The notes: generated by a model not told the origin, from the letters alone. A stretch of 40,037 bases of DNA from Prochlorococcus sp. AG-442-M23 (GCA_003209655.1 QCPW01000008.1:1-40037), one strand, 5' to 3'; counted from the first letter of the stretch, positions 19,773 to 30,368 are shown. Program-made: numbers and translations.

Positions 19773-20165
19773 ATGAGAGAAAGGGTATTAGGATATTGGA
19801 CTCTTGCATGGGTTGGTTTGATAAGTAATATTATTGCTTTACCCATAATCGCTTTAATAATAAGTTATGGGCCTCCCTTAAAAGTGGCTAATATTTCATT
19901 AGCTATAAGCCTTGGCTGGCCTTCAGCAATAGTTGGAATAGTCTCTTCTTCTGCTCTTTTGGCAGAAAAGAAATGGGGTGTAACGTTAACTCTAGTATCT
20001 CTTTCAATGATAATTTCTGGAATGGCGCCATATTCTATTTTTCGATTAGTCACTCTTAATGATATTTTTGGGATTGGTGGTTTCACACTCTTATCTTCTT
20101 TACTTTGTATATTGGCATTAATATATTGGTGCAATCCAAAACATCGAAGAAATATCAGATTATAA
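19773..20165 (+). CDS. Conserved small membrane protein of unknown function
   Basis: I do not recognise a family. The 130-residue product has about four hydrophobic segments (roughly 9-30, 38-60, 68-85 and 97-118) and a short basic C-terminal tail. It has no obvious cofactor or catalytic motif. The ATG at 19773 lies 88 bp after leuA, behind a pair of inverted repeats, so it may be read from the leuA transcript. It ends 11 bp before the convergent HD-domain gene. Codon and base use look like its neighbours. Confidence 0.8.
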   Translation: MRERVLGYWTLAWVGLISNIIALPIIALIISYGPPLKVANISLAISLGWPSAIVGIVSSSALLAEKKWGVTLTLVSLSMIISGMAPYSIFRLVTLNDIFGIGGFTLLSSLLCILALIYWCNPKHRRNIRL

Positions 20166-20176
20166 GAATTACTAAC

Positions 20177-21694
20177 TTATGAAAAAGTATTGTTTTTAGT
20201 AGTTGGATACTGAATTCGTCTATGTCTAATTCTTTTCCAAACATTCAAAAAAGATTTTTTTATAAGGAAAATTTCTCCCTTGGTAAGATTACTATCATCT
20301 AACTGGCCATCTAATTTTCTCGAAATAATTATTTTAGATATCGTTTCTTGTGCTTCAAAATCAGAAGCATTTATATCCATTGCCCGTAATGCGGCTTCAC
20401 AGCCATCAGCAAGCATCAAAATAGCGGTTTCTTTAGATTGAGGAATAGGACCTTTATATCTAAAATCATTCTCATTAAAATTAAGATTTTTCTCTTCAGC
20501 TTTATTTAGAAAATATCCCATTTTGAGCGTTCCTTGATGTTCTGGGATGAAATTAGCTATAGGTTTCGGCAATCTATTCTTTCTCGCAAATTTAAGGCCC
20601 TCATCTACGTGGGCTTGTAAAACCTTCGCGCTTTTCAAAGGATCATCTATTTCATCATGAGGATTTTTTGATCCATCTTGATTCTCAATAAACCATTTTG
20701 GAGCATGTAATTTACCAACATCATGATAAAGAGAACCAGTTTTTATAAGATCAATATCACCTCCTATCATTCTTGTAGCCTCTTCAGCTAGTCCACAGAT
20801 CAATAGTGTATGTTCAAAAGTACCTGGAGCTTCAATGGAGAGTCTTCTAATAAGTGGTTTTTCTTTATCTGCCAACTCCAATAATCTTGCTTTGGTTAAC
20901 AATCCAAATATTGACTCAAAAATTGGAATAAATAATATTGTTATGAGCATAATAATTGCTAATAGCAAAGAATCGGAGAATATTTGTCCATTTGAATAAA
21001 AAAATTCTTGTTTATCTAGTAAGGAATTTTCCACATTTGGGACAAATATCAATTGAGAAATAAATGCTCCAATAGGAACAAATATTGAAAGTTGAAGTAA
21101 CTGAGCTCGACTTCTTATTTTACCTCCAAGAACTGAAACAATACATGCGCAAATCATTGTTATAACGAGCAGATTACTATTAATATTAAATATTTGATCA
21201 GGCCAACTTATACTTGCTATTGATACCCAAGAAAGAGCAGTTATAGTTCCCATTCCTTGAGAAATAATCAAGGCAGGAGGTACGATAATCGATAAAGGGC
21301 TTAGTCCAGATCCAAATATATTTTTTACCGCCTGAACAATTAATAGAAGTGAAATAATTAGGAGGATTTGTCTTGAATTAATATTTGGATTTTCTTTTCT
21401 AGAAATTAGTATTAACAAAAGACATGTAATTAAGACCTCAAAGAAAGATACACTCCAAGTAAAAACAACTGAACTTTGCAAAAATGGCACAAGAAGTAAT
21501 TTATAAGAAGAAATAATGGAAATAACTATACATATAAGGAAGATTATTAATTTATCTATTCTTGAAATTTGAATAGGTTCCTGATTAGGTACCTGGCTTC
21601 TCTTCCAGAAGAAATTTATTTTTTTTAAAATAGTTGTAATGTTATACACAGAATATAAGAATTTCTGTTTGTTTAATTTTAGAATTATAGGCAT
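20177..21694 (-). CDS. 7TM-HD family phosphohydrolase (PgpH/YqfF-like)
   Basis: The 505-residue protein has about seven transmembrane segments within residues 46-262, then a cytoplasmic HD domain. The HD signature is E-A-P-G-T-F-E-H-T (H295) and Y-H-D-V-G-K (H324, D325), followed by F-I-E-N-Q-D-G and the later P-E-H-Q-G. This match to PgpH/YqfF suggests a membrane phosphodiesterase, and PgpH enzymes hydrolyse c-di-AMP. The large extracellular domain of PgpH is missing, so it would sense a different signal or none. The substrate is inferred, not shown. Its ATG is only 30 bp from the divergent folD start. Confidence 0.87.
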   Translation of the reverse strand: MPIILKLNKQKFLYSVYNITTILKKINFFWKRSQVPNQEPIQISRIDKLIIFLICIVISIISSYKLLLVPFLQSSVVFTWSVSFFEVLITCLLLILISRKENPNINSRQILLIISLLLIVQAVKNIFGSGLSPLSIIVPPALIISQGMGTITALSWVSIASISWPDQIFNINSNLLVITMICACIVSVLGGKIRSRAQLLQLSIFVPIGAFISQLIFVPNVENSLLDKQEFFYSNGQIFSDSLLLAIIMLITILFIPIFESIFGLLTKARLLELADKEKPLIRRLSIEAPGTFEHTLLICGLAEEATRMIGGDIDLIKTGSLYHDVGKLHAPKWFIENQDGSKNPHDEIDDPLKSAKVLQAHVDEGLKFARKNRLPKPIANFIPEHQGTLKMGYFLNKAEEKNLNFNENDFRYKGPIPQSKETAILMLADGCEAALRAMDINASDFEAQETISKIIISRKLDGQLDDSNLTKGEIFLIKKSFLNVWKRIRHRRIQYPTTKNNTFS

Positions 21695-21724
21695 CCTAGG
21701 AGTAAAAAGGAGAAGTTTTTCTAA

Positions 21725-22621
21725 ATGTCATTAAAACTAGATGGTAAAAAATTATCTTTAGAAATTGAAGAAAAATTGAAAAAAGATATTGAATCTAATA
21801 TAAATTTAACAAAAAGGCCCCCAGGCTTAGCCGTAATAAGAATTGGAGAAGATCCCGCTAGTGGTGTCTATGTTAAAAATAAAGAAAGGGCATGTTCAAG
21901 AGTTGGAATAAAAAGTTTTATTTATCATCTAAAAGATACGGTGGAGCAAAAAGAAGTTGAACAACTAATAAATAAATTAAACACTGCTGATGATATTGAT
22001 GGAATGTTATTACAACTTCCCATACCAATGAAATTTGATGAGCAAAGATTAATAAGTAAAATCAATCCAGATAAAGATGTAGATGGGTTGAATGAACAAA
22101 ATATCGGGAAGCTAGTAAAAAATGAACCTGCAATGCGATCTTGTACGCCTGCGGGGATAGTTAATTTACTAAGATCCCAAAATATTAAAATTGAAGGAAA
22201 GAAAATTGTTGTTATTGGGAGAAGTTTACTGGTTGGTAAACCTCTTTCTCTCATGTTATTAAACTTAAATGGGACCGTAACAATGACCCATTCAAAGACA
22301 ATAAATCTAAATAAAATATGCCAGGAAGCGGACATATTAATTGCTGCTGCAGGAAAGCCTAATCTCATAGACTCAAGTTTTGTTAAGGAGGGTGCCGTAA
22401 TTGTTGATGTTGGAATTCATAGATTAACAAGTTCTGATAAAAGTAAAACCAGATTATGTGGGGATGTATTATTAGAAGATGTAATTACTAAAGTTTTTGC
22501 ATACACACCAGTCCCTGGTGGGGTTGGACCAATGACAGTAACAATGTTACTAGTAAATACTATTTTCAGTTGGCAAAAAAAATTTGTTTTATCATCAACT
22601 CTTGAAAACCTTCTACCTTAA
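21725..22621 (+). CDS. folD: Methylenetetrahydrofolate dehydrogenase / methenyl-THF cyclohydrolase
   Basis: FolD interconverts 5,10-methylene-THF and 10-formyl-THF for purine and formyl-Met synthesis. In the 298-residue protein the catalytic Y49 and K53 are in V-Y-V-K-N-K. The folate site M-L-L-Q-L-P-I-P and the NADP loop G-R-S-L-L-V-G-K-P follow, and P-G-G-V-G-P-M-T is near the end. An AAGGAG at 21707-21712 precedes the ATG by 12 bases, rather far. crtE follows 36 bp downstream and the divergent-PAP2 gene after that, likely one transcript. Confidence 0.97.
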   Translation: MSLKLDGKKLSLEIEEKLKKDIESNINLTKRPPGLAVIRIGEDPASGVYVKNKERACSRVGIKSFIYHLKDTVEQKEVEQLINKLNTADDIDGMLLQLPIPMKFDEQRLISKINPDKDVDGLNEQNIGKLVKNEPAMRSCTPAGIVNLLRSQNIKIEGKKIVVIGRSLLVGKPLSLMLLNLNGTVTMTHSKTINLNKICQEADILIAAAGKPNLIDSSFVKEGAVIVDVGIHRLTSSDKSKTRLCGDVLLEDVITKVFAYTPVPGGVGPMTVTMLLVNTIFSWQKKFVLSSTLENLLP

Positions 22622-22657
22622 AATACAAGATGCAAAAAAATTTACTCAACGTAAAAA

Positions 22658-23560
22658 ATGAAAGAAGTTATAGATAATATTTCAGATTTTGATAAATATC
22701 TAAAAGAGACAAAAAAGGTCGTAGAGGAAGCTCTTGATTTCTCTTTAGGTCCAGAGGAGCCAACAATACTTAGAGAGTCAATGAGATATTCACTTTTGGC
22801 TGGCGGTAAACGTATACGTCCAATCTTATGTTTAGCCTCTTGTTCATTAGCCGGTGGCGAACCCTCCCTAGCCGTTCCTACAGCAGTAGCCATTGAAATG
22901 ATTCATACAATGTCATTAATACATGATGATTTACCTGCTATGGATAATGATGACTTAAGAAGAGGTAGACCTACCAATCATAAAGTTTATGGGGATGCAA
23001 TAGCTATTCTTGCCGGTGATGCATTACTAACAAGGGCCTTTGAAATGGTCTCATTAAGAAGCCCAGGCGTTGATGCCAAGAGATTATTAAAAGTTGTTGG
23101 AGAACTTTCACTAGTAGCTGGAGCTCCGGGACTAGTCGGAGGACAAGTTGTTGACCTGGAATGTGAAGGTAAAGAAGTAAATCTAGAAACCCTAGAGTAT
23201 ATTCATCTGCACAAGACTGGTGCTTTACTAAAAGCTTGCGTAAGAACTGGCGCGATGATTGCAGGGGCAAATGATGAATTATTAAAAGCCCTAACCACAT
23301 ATGCAGAGGGAATTGGTTTAGCCTTCCAAATAATTGATGATATCCTTGATTTAACTTCAAGTAGTGAAAAACTTGGCAAGACAGCGGGTAAAGATCTTTT
23401 GGCAGATAAGACTACTTATCCTAAGTTGCTAGGAATGCAGGAATCTAAGAAAAGAGCTTTCGATTTAGTTGATAAAGCAAAAAAAGCAATTGAGCCCTGG
23501 GGTTTAAATGCAAGATATTTAATCTCCTTAGCTGATTTCATTACAAATAGAGATAGTTAA
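22658..23560 (+). CDS. crtE: Geranylgeranyl diphosphate synthase
   Basis: This trans-prenyltransferase condenses isopentenyl diphosphate with allylic diphosphates. The 300-residue protein has the first Asp-rich motif D-D-L-P-A-M-D at 90-96, followed by D-D-L-R-R-G-R-P. The second, F-Q-I-I-D-D-I-L-D, is near residue 228. Residues before the first motif fit C20-type bacterial/plant enzymes, so GGPP for carotenoids, chlorophyll phytyl chains and quinones is likely. Chain length is inferred. It lies in a folD-crtE-PAP2-like run. Confidence 0.94.
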   Translation: MKEVIDNISDFDKYLKETKKVVEEALDFSLGPEEPTILRESMRYSLLAGGKRIRPILCLASCSLAGGEPSLAVPTAVAIEMIHTMSLIHDDLPAMDNDDLRRGRPTNHKVYGDAIAILAGDALLTRAFEMVSLRSPGVDAKRLLKVVGELSLVAGAPGLVGGQVVDLECEGKEVNLETLEYIHLHKTGALLKACVRTGAMIAGANDELLKALTTYAEGIGLAFQIIDDILDLTSSSEKLGKTAGKDLLADKTTYPKLLGMQESKKRAFDLVDKAKKAIEPWGLNARYLISLADFITNRDS

Positions 23561-23574
23561 AAAGTATTAATCTT

Positions 23575-24054
23575 ATGTCAGAATTTTCAACTTTCCTAGA
23601 TAATTCAGTTCTTTTCTGGAGTTTATTGTCTTGTTTAATAGCTCAATTTTTCAAAATTATATTTAATTTCTTTTCAACAGGAAAAATTAGATTTGGAATT
23701 ATGTTCGAAACAGGTGGGATGCCTTCAAGTCATTCTGCTTTAATTACTGGTGCAACATCAGGGTTAGGTTTTCAATTGGGCTTTGATAATCCAATATTTG
23801 CATTAGCGATTGCTGTTTCGCTAATTGTTATGTATGACGCTAGTGGGGTTAGGAAATCAGCTGGTATTCAGGCTGCCGAAATTAACAAACTATCAAAAGA
23901 ATTACTTCCTAAATCTCAAGTGAATTTAAAAGAAACTCTTGGCCATACTAAATTTGAAGTTATTGTAGGGAGTCTTTTAGGCCCACTAATTACATTGCCA
24001 GGAATAGTTTTTATTGGTTCTCCTCTTACAATATTTAATCTGATAATAAATTAG
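23575..24054 (+). CDS. Divergent PAP2 family protein (YuiD-like, DUF212)
   Basis: The 159-residue membrane protein has the family motifs G-G-M-P-S-S-H-S-A near residues 47-55 and M-Y-D-A-S-G-V-R-K-S-A-G near 85, with three to four hydrophobic segments. Members resemble acid-phosphatase (PAP2) membrane enzymes with an altered active site; no reaction is established that I know of. It follows crtE by 14 bp, so a role in prenyl-phosphate handling is conceivable but unproven. Its TAG stop shares four bases with the stop of convergent cobB. Confidence 0.88.
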   Translation: MSEFSTFLDNSVLFWSLLSCLIAQFFKIIFNFFSTGKIRFGIMFETGGMPSSHSALITGATSGLGFQLGFDNPIFALAIAVSLIVMYDASGVRKSAGIQAAEINKLSKELLPKSQVNLKETLGHTKFEVIVGSLLGPLITLPGIVFIGSPLTIFNLIIN

Positions 24055-25442
24055 TTATATATAGGATAATTAAATTGTATAGCATTAACAAAGTTTTTTG
24101 CTGCTTCTGGGCAACTTGGTAAATGTAAGTGTATCCAACTTGCATGTAATTTTTCGTCTGACCATCCCTCATTTTTAAATTCACTATCCCATGATTTAAT
24201 TTCCCATGGGGAAAAAATCTGTTTCCGATTCTTATTTTTTTTTAAATCAATTTCTGATGAAGATCTTTCAACTTCCCAATAATGAAATTCATGTCCTCTT
24301 ATTGATTGATTGTATTTAATTATTGGAGAATCTTTTAAACCATTTATATATCTATAACCTACTGTCAAATTACTTTTTTTTGATTTAAAAGGTAATATTC
24401 CGCTCATTTTATGGTTATTACCATTTTCATCTTTTATTAAATCTCCTAAAACCATCATCCCACCACACTCTGCATAAATAAATCCTTTTTTGCGGAATTC
24501 CCTTAATGACTTTAAGCTTTTGTCTGAATCACTTATGTGGTTAGCATATTTTTCAGGAAACCCTCCTGGAATAATTAAAGATGAAGCCTCTTCGGGTATT
24601 TCTTCGTTATTATAAATACTCCATGAAATTAAAGGTATTCCTATTTCTTCGAGAAATTCCTTCGTTTCAGGGTAGTGGAAATGAAAGATTTTATCTTCTG
24701 CAATTGCAACTGCTTTTCTTTTATCTACTTTAAAATTAATACTATTAGAAGTATTTAATATTTTTTTTGAAGGAGATTTTAGATATTTACTTAAAGAAAC
24801 TACGTCAAGATTTTTTTCAGCAAAACTTGCAAAATAACCAACATCAATTTTCTTATCACTATCCAATGGAGAAACTAAACCTAAATTCGCTTTATTAACA
24901 GTTATTTTTGAATCAGAAGGTAAGAATCCTAAGATTTCGATATCTTCATTTTTAAAAACTTCTATAATTAAATTTTTATGTCTATCTGAATTTACGTTAT
25001 TAAATATAATTCCTTTTATTGATAATCCATTATCAAAATCTCTAAAACCTCTTACCGTTGGTAAAAGAGAGGCTACTTGACCTCTAGCATTGATAATAAA
25101 AATTATTGGAGTCTCAAGAAGTTTAGCAACATTTGCAGTACTTGAATAAGAAGTTGCACCTAATCCATCAAAAAGGCCCATTGCTCCTTCAATCAATGAG
25201 AATTCATTTTTCAAAGAATACTTAAAAAAATTTTTTTGAACCCATTCTTCACCACTTAAAAAAATATCCAAATTCCTACAAATAGGTTGGCCAATTGAAC
25301 TAAGTTGTTGCTGATCAAGGTAATCTGGCCCGACTTTAAAAGTTTGTATTTTTATCCCTTTTGAAAAAGCCCAGCAAGAAATCAACAAAGATAAAGTAGT
25401 TTTCCCACTATCAGTTGAAGGAGAGGAAATAACACAAGGCAT
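24051..25442 (-). CDS. cobB: Cobyrinate a,c-diamide synthase (CobB/CbiA)
   Basis: The enzyme amidates the a and c side chains of cobyrinic acid with glutamine and ATP in B12 (pseudocobalamin) synthesis. The 463-residue protein has an N-terminal ATP-binding loop S-S-P-S-T-D-S-G-K-T-T (6-16), E-G-A-M-G-L-F-D-G (85-93), and a C-terminal class I glutaminase with C326 in A-E-C-G-G-M-M. A later H-L-H-L-P supplies the histidine. It lies 10 bp after opcA on the same strand, which is unexpected company for a cobalamin gene. Confidence 0.94.
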   Translation of the reverse strand: MPCVISSPSTDSGKTTLSLLISCWAFSKGIKIQTFKVGPDYLDQQQLSSIGQPICRNLDIFLSGEEWVQKNFFKYSLKNEFSLIEGAMGLFDGLGATSYSSTANVAKLLETPIIFIINARGQVASLLPTVRGFRDFDNGLSIKGIIFNNVNSDRHKNLIIEVFKNEDIEILGFLPSDSKITVNKANLGLVSPLDSDKKIDVGYFASFAEKNLDVVSLSKYLKSPSKKILNTSNSINFKVDKRKAVAIAEDKIFHFHYPETKEFLEEIGIPLISWSIYNNEEIPEEASSLIIPGGFPEKYANHISDSDKSLKSLREFRKKGFIYAECGGMMVLGDLIKDENGNNHKMSGILPFKSKKSNLTVGYRYINGLKDSPIIKYNQSIRGHEFHYWEVERSSSEIDLKKNKNRKQIFSPWEIKSWDSEFKNEGWSDEKLHASWIHLHLPSCPEAAKNFVNAIQFNYPIYN

Positions 25443-25452
25443 TTAATTTTTC

Positions 25453-26754
25453 TTATTTATTCATACTATTAAAAATTTGAACTGCAACATTAATAGTATT
25501 TTCAAAAAGTGGGCTAGTATTTCCTCTACTGCTAGCCAATAACTTACTTACATCAGATTCTGACGAAGAAAAAGCATTTGGAACTACTTGCTCTATTAAC
25601 TGCATATCAGCCATACCTCCAGCTTCAAGTCTCATGCATTCAACAGATTCACAACCAAGAATTACGCAAGTATTATTTTTTTGAACCTCACTAATTTTAG
25701 AAATTAACCTTAATCCAATAACTTGACCTGAATGAATACTAGGATTTCCCAAGGGTACAAGATTTATAGCTGACGAAATTTTCTCACCATTATTTCTTTT
25801 GAATTCTATTTTTATTAATTCTCCATGGATATCTATTTTTGAAAATAGCCACTCTAGTTTGTCACTAATCCAAGAAATTAAAAATAATGCCTGAAGAAAA
25901 TTACCTTCTGCAATATCTATATCAATATCAGAGACATGATCTAATATTGGCCTCCTAGAAGGTGGATCAAAAATCATTGCTAAAGATTCACGCCAACTTT
26001 TCAGCCTTAGCCAATTTAAATCATTAATAGCTTTTTTTAATCTTATTGAATCATCAAGAATTTTCAAGCACCTTTTGGGCGAACCATTCGCAGTATCAAT
26101 AATTAACCTAACACCGTAGTTGGTAAAATAATTAAAAATTTCTTGTGATTCATCAAGGTTGCCGTTCCACCATAACCATGTAGGCAAATCTTTAATAGAT
26201 AATTTATCAATAATTTTCAATCCTTTTTTATTAATAGAATTAGAGTCACCCCTTATAACAACTAAGTCTCCACAGATAGGTTGAGTTACAGTGCTATCAC
26301 TTAATGGGCAATAGGCAGATACAAACGTTTTTATCTCCGATTTATTGTTTAAAGTTGGTGCTAAGGTAATTAATCTTCTGGGATTCAAAGTGCTTATAGA
26401 AGATTCAAAGAATTGTCCTCTCAAGTCTTCATAATCGTTATTTGATAAATTTTCCTTCAACAAATTTAATAACTCTTCACTATTCAGAGAAGTAGTATGA
26501 GATAATCCTTGATCTATTATAAGTTTTTTAGCAACTCTTATAATTTCTGGACTTAAAGTTCCAGTAATTGGCCCACGTATTAAGCCTGATTGAACTAAAC
26601 ATTGTTCAAGCCATGCAGGTTGCCAGACCATCAAAGTAAAAGTATTTGCTCCAGAATTATCTTCATCTTCAGAAATCCATAATTGATTTAAGTAATTAGA
26701 TATTTCTTGATGGGGAAGTTCTAATGGGGTTTGAAGTGTTAATTGAGGTTTCAT
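25453..26754 (-). CDS. opcA: Glucose-6-phosphate dehydrogenase assembly/activator protein
   Basis: OpcA activates cyanobacterial glucose-6-phosphate dehydrogenase and is linked to its redox control. The 433-residue protein has no catalytic motif of a known enzyme class. Conserved pieces I can recognise include L-I-I-D-T-A-N-G-S-P-K-R-C and the C-terminal G-C-E-S-V-E-C-M-R-L-E-A-G-G-M-A-D. The assignment rests on length, these segments and its position 7 bp after zwf. That zwf-opcA order is conserved in cyanobacteria. It is cytoplasmic. Confidence 0.94.
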   Translation of the reverse strand: MKPQLTLQTPLELPHQEISNYLNQLWISEDEDNSGANTFTLMVWQPAWLEQCLVQSGLIRGPITGTLSPEIIRVAKKLIIDQGLSHTTSLNSEELLNLLKENLSNNDYEDLRGQFFESSISTLNPRRLITLAPTLNNKSEIKTFVSAYCPLSDSTVTQPICGDLVVIRGDSNSINKKGLKIIDKLSIKDLPTWLWWNGNLDESQEIFNYFTNYGVRLIIDTANGSPKRCLKILDDSIRLKKAINDLNWLRLKSWRESLAMIFDPPSRRPILDHVSDIDIDIAEGNFLQALFLISWISDKLEWLFSKIDIHGELIKIEFKRNNGEKISSAINLVPLGNPSIHSGQVIGLRLISKISEVQKNNTCVILGCESVECMRLEAGGMADMQLIEQVVPNAFSSSESDVSKLLASSRGNTSPLFENTINVAVQIFNSMNK

Positions 26755-26761
26755 TATAAAA

Positions 26762-28285
26762 TTAGGGCCTACGCCAGAAAATATTGTCTTTTGAAAGTAA
26801 TTGATCTGATTCAGGAGGTCCCCAAGTCATTGATTCGTATTTGTAAATAGGTAACTTCCAAGGGGCATTTTCCATTAATTCTATTAGTGGTGTATAAAGT
26901 TTCCAAGCGGCTTCTACCTCATCACTTCTAGTGAACAAGGTGGGGTCTGATAGCATAGCATCAGCTAATAATCTTACATAACCTTCATCAGAAGGCTCTC
27001 CAAAAGATTCATCGTAAGAAAATTCCATCTCAACTGGTCTTGATTTCATCCCAGAACCAGGTGATTTAACTTCGAATTTAAAAGTGGCTCCTTCATTAGG
27101 CTGAATCCGAAGAATCAGCTGATTTGGTGCAGGATTAATTATTGTTGATTCAAACAAGTGTACAGGCACATCTTTAAATGTTAATACAATCTCTCCAAGT
27201 CTCTTAGGTAGCCTTTTACCCGTTCTTAAGTAGAAAGGAACTCCTTGCCATCGCCAATTATCAATAAAAACTTTTGTAGCAATATATGTTTCCGTTGTAC
27301 TGTTCAAATTCACCCCATCTTCATCTCTATATCCTTTAAGTTTTTTTAGATTATTCCCTCCCTTTGCATACTGTCCTCTGACACAACTATTCCAGGGTTC
27401 ATGCTCATCTGCAAGTTTTGAAGCTTGCAAAACTTTTGCTTTTTCATTCCTTATAGCCTCAGGCTCGAATTTGCCAGGTGGCTCCATAGCTATAACAGCA
27501 AGCATTTGAGTTAAATGATTTTGGAGCATATCTCTTAAAGCCCCAGAACTTTCATAATAGCCAGCCCTATCTTCGACCCCTACAGTTTCAGATGAAGTTA
27601 TTTGAACACTTGAAATATAATTTCTGTTCCATATAGGTTCAAAGATAGTGTTAGCAAACCTCATAACAAGTATGTTCTGAACTGTCTCTTTACCTAAGTA
27701 ATGATCTATACGATATATCTGACTTTCATCTGCACAACTTTGAACTATCCTGTTCAGTTTTTTTGCACTTGAGTAATCTCTCCCAAAAGGTTTTTCAATA
27801 ACAACTCTACTCTTCTTGGGATCATCTATCAATCCAGCAGCCTTCAAAGCTTTGCATCCACTTCCATAGAAGTTTGGAGATACTGATAAATAGAAAGTCT
27901 TATTTCCATGAGTTGCTTGTAATTTATCAATTTCATTTAATCTTTTAGAAAGCCTTACAACATGGTCATTTTGTTGCAAATCAACTGGCTCATAGAAAAG
28001 ATAATTAGAAAAATGTTCCCATTCCTTTTCATTTCCAGATATTTGATCTCCCAACTTAGCTTTCATTCTTTCTTTAAACTCTTGGTCAGTCCAAGGTCTT
28101 CTTGCACATCCAACTACTGCAAATTCACTAGGGATCCTTCTTTGTAGATGGAGTTCAAATAAGGCAGGTATAAGTTTCCTATGAGTAAGATCTCCACTAG
28201 CTCCAAATATAATTAAGCATTGTGGGGAAATAACTCTTTCTTGTCGCAAACCCAATCTCAGGGGGTTACTTAAAGATGAGGGCAT
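26762..28285 (-). CDS. zwf: Glucose-6-phosphate 1-dehydrogenase
   Basis: This is the first enzyme of the oxidative pentose phosphate pathway, supplying NADPH at night. The 507-residue protein has the NADP loop G-A-S-G-D-L-T-H-R-K at 28-37 and the substrate motif R-I-D-H-Y-L-G-K-E at 192-200. Y-L-R-T-G-K-R-L-P lies further on. Five cysteines are present (23, 60, 144, 184 and 301), with none in roughly the last 200 residues. C184 is near the cysteine known for thioredoxin control in freshwater cyanobacteria, but its distant C-terminal partner is missing. opcA follows directly; petH lies 111 bp upstream on the same strand. Confidence 0.97.
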   Translation of the reverse strand: MPSSLSNPLRLGLRQERVISPQCLIIFGASGDLTHRKLIPALFELHLQRRIPSEFAVVGCARRPWTDQEFKERMKAKLGDQISGNEKEWEHFSNYLFYEPVDLQQNDHVVRLSKRLNEIDKLQATHGNKTFYLSVSPNFYGSGCKALKAAGLIDDPKKSRVVIEKPFGRDYSSAKKLNRIVQSCADESQIYRIDHYLGKETVQNILVMRFANTIFEPIWNRNYISSVQITSSETVGVEDRAGYYESSGALRDMLQNHLTQMLAVIAMEPPGKFEPEAIRNEKAKVLQASKLADEHEPWNSCVRGQYAKGGNNLKKLKGYRDEDGVNLNSTTETYIATKVFIDNWRWQGVPFYLRTGKRLPKRLGEIVLTFKDVPVHLFESTIINPAPNQLILRIQPNEGATFKFEVKSPGSGMKSRPVEMEFSYDESFGEPSDEGYVRLLADAMLSDPTLFTRSDEVEAAWKLYTPLIELMENAPWKLPIYKYESMTWGPPESDQLLSKDNIFWRRP

Positions 28286-28368
28286 ATTTTTTATAAGTCT
28301 TCTATAAATAAAATCGTCTTTTTTTAATCAATTAGCTACATTTTGTGTCTAAACCAAAAAAGTCTATC

Positions 28369-29524
<1,156 letters not shown>

Positions 29525-29648
29525 TTATATTAAAAGATTATCAATTTGTATCCTAATTTGTACTCGTTTTATAAAAATGGTTACGTTTTGAGATCGGAAT
29601 AAATACATAAAATTTAGTTTCTTATCTATTCTTTTTTTATTTTGCCGG

Positions 29649-29654
29649 TATAGT
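29649..29654 (+). promoter_or_regulatory. Candidate -10 element for the SRPBCC gene
   Basis: TATAGT stands out in the 181-bp divergent gap between petH and the SRPBCC gene, 39 bases before the ATG at 29694. No good -35 is visible. Support is the motif and position only. Confidence 0.35.
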
Positions 29655-29693
29655 TACACAGGAATATTATTTTATTGAATTTAAAATTCATCT

Positions 29694-30230
29694 ATGAATG
29701 ATTCTCAAGGATCAGTAAGTCATCCTCAAAATGATGATTACAGGACAATTGAGCAAACAATGGAAAAGCTTTCTGGAGGAACAAGAAGGCTGGCAGCACA
29801 GTTAACAACCTCTGCCACTTTCGACTCCCTTTGGAGTGTTCTAACAGATTATGATCGCCTTAATCTTTATATTCCAAATCTTTTATCAAGTAAAAAAATT
29901 TATAAAAACAAAAATAATGTTCATCTTAAACAAGTTGGGGCTCAAGATTTCCTTGGAATGAAATTTTCAGCTGAAGTAACAATTAATTTATTCGAAGAAA
30001 AAGAACTTGGTTTATTAAAATTTAGCCTAATTAAAGGGGATTTCAGGAAATTTGAAGGGAGTTGGAAAATTCAAACTATAAAAGATACTTCAAAAAATTC
30101 ATTAATTTATGATCTTACTGTCCAGGGTTGTCAATGGATGCCTATTGGAATGATAGAAAAAAGGTTAAAAAAAGATCTTTCTGAAAATTTGATTGCTGTA
30201 GATAAGCAAGCCAAATCTTCATTAAAGTAA
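29694..30230 (+). CDS. SRPBCC (START-like) domain protein, cyclase/dehydrase type
   Basis: The 178-residue protein fits the helix-grip fold of polyketide cyclase/coenzyme Q-binding proteins. It has A-T-F-D-S-L-W-S-V-L-T-D-Y-D-R-L-N-L-Y-I-P-N-L (about 43-64), a central beta region, and a C-terminal helix ending the fold. It has no signal peptide. Such proteins bind lipids, pigments or other hydrophobic ligands, and I cannot say which. Being divergent from petH might hint at a thylakoid or pigment role, but that is only proximity. Its stop lies within an AT palindrome 24 bp before the tRNA-Glu gene. Confidence 0.85.
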   Translation: MNDSQGSVSHPQNDDYRTIEQTMEKLSGGTRRLAAQLTTSATFDSLWSVLTDYDRLNLYIPNLLSSKKIYKNKNNVHLKQVGAQDFLGMKFSAEVTINLFEEKELGLLKFSLIKGDFRKFEGSWKIQTIKDTSKNSLIYDLTVQGCQWMPIGMIEKRLKKDLSENLIAVDKQAKSSLK

Positions 30231-30252
30231 TTAATTTAATTTTAAATTAATT
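30229..30252. terminator. AT-only palindrome between the SRPBCC gene and tRNA-Glu
   Basis: Bases 30229-30239 pair exactly with 30242-30252 (11 bp, 2-nt spacer). It overlaps the SRPBCC stop codon and lies just past the 3' end of the convergent tRNA. It could end transcription from either side, but it has no GC pairs and no distinct T-run, so strength is doubtful. Confidence 0.35.
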
Positions 30253-30254
30253 GA

Positions 30255-30327
30255 TAGCCCCAAGGGGATTCGAACCCCTGTCGCCTCCGTGAAAGGGAGG
30301 TGTCCTAGGCCTCTAGACGATGGGGCC
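30255..30327 (-). tRNA. trnE: tRNA-Glu (anticodon UUC)
   Basis: The 73-nt minus-strand gene folds as a standard cloverleaf: 7-bp acceptor with a terminal G-U pair and A73 discriminator, anticodon stem C-C-T-C-C/G-G-A-G-G around loop CTTTCAC (anticodon TTC), and T-arm with GTTCGAATC. The CCA end is not encoded. Besides translation, glutamyl-tRNA is the precursor of 5-aminolevulinate, hence of chlorophyll and haem. It lies 41 bp after the end of sasA on the same strand. Confidence 0.98.
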
Positions 30328-30368
30328 AAGGAAATAGCTTATTAGCTTATAAAAAATTAGGAGTAAAG

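Noticed and set aside
29545-29565. NtcA-like site upstream of petH
   Set aside because: A GTA and a TAC are present but spaced by 10 bases rather than the required 8.
30255-30327. tRNA-Glu as an island integration site
   Set aside because: No integrase, no partial tRNA copy and no change in gene content; both sides are ordinary core genes.
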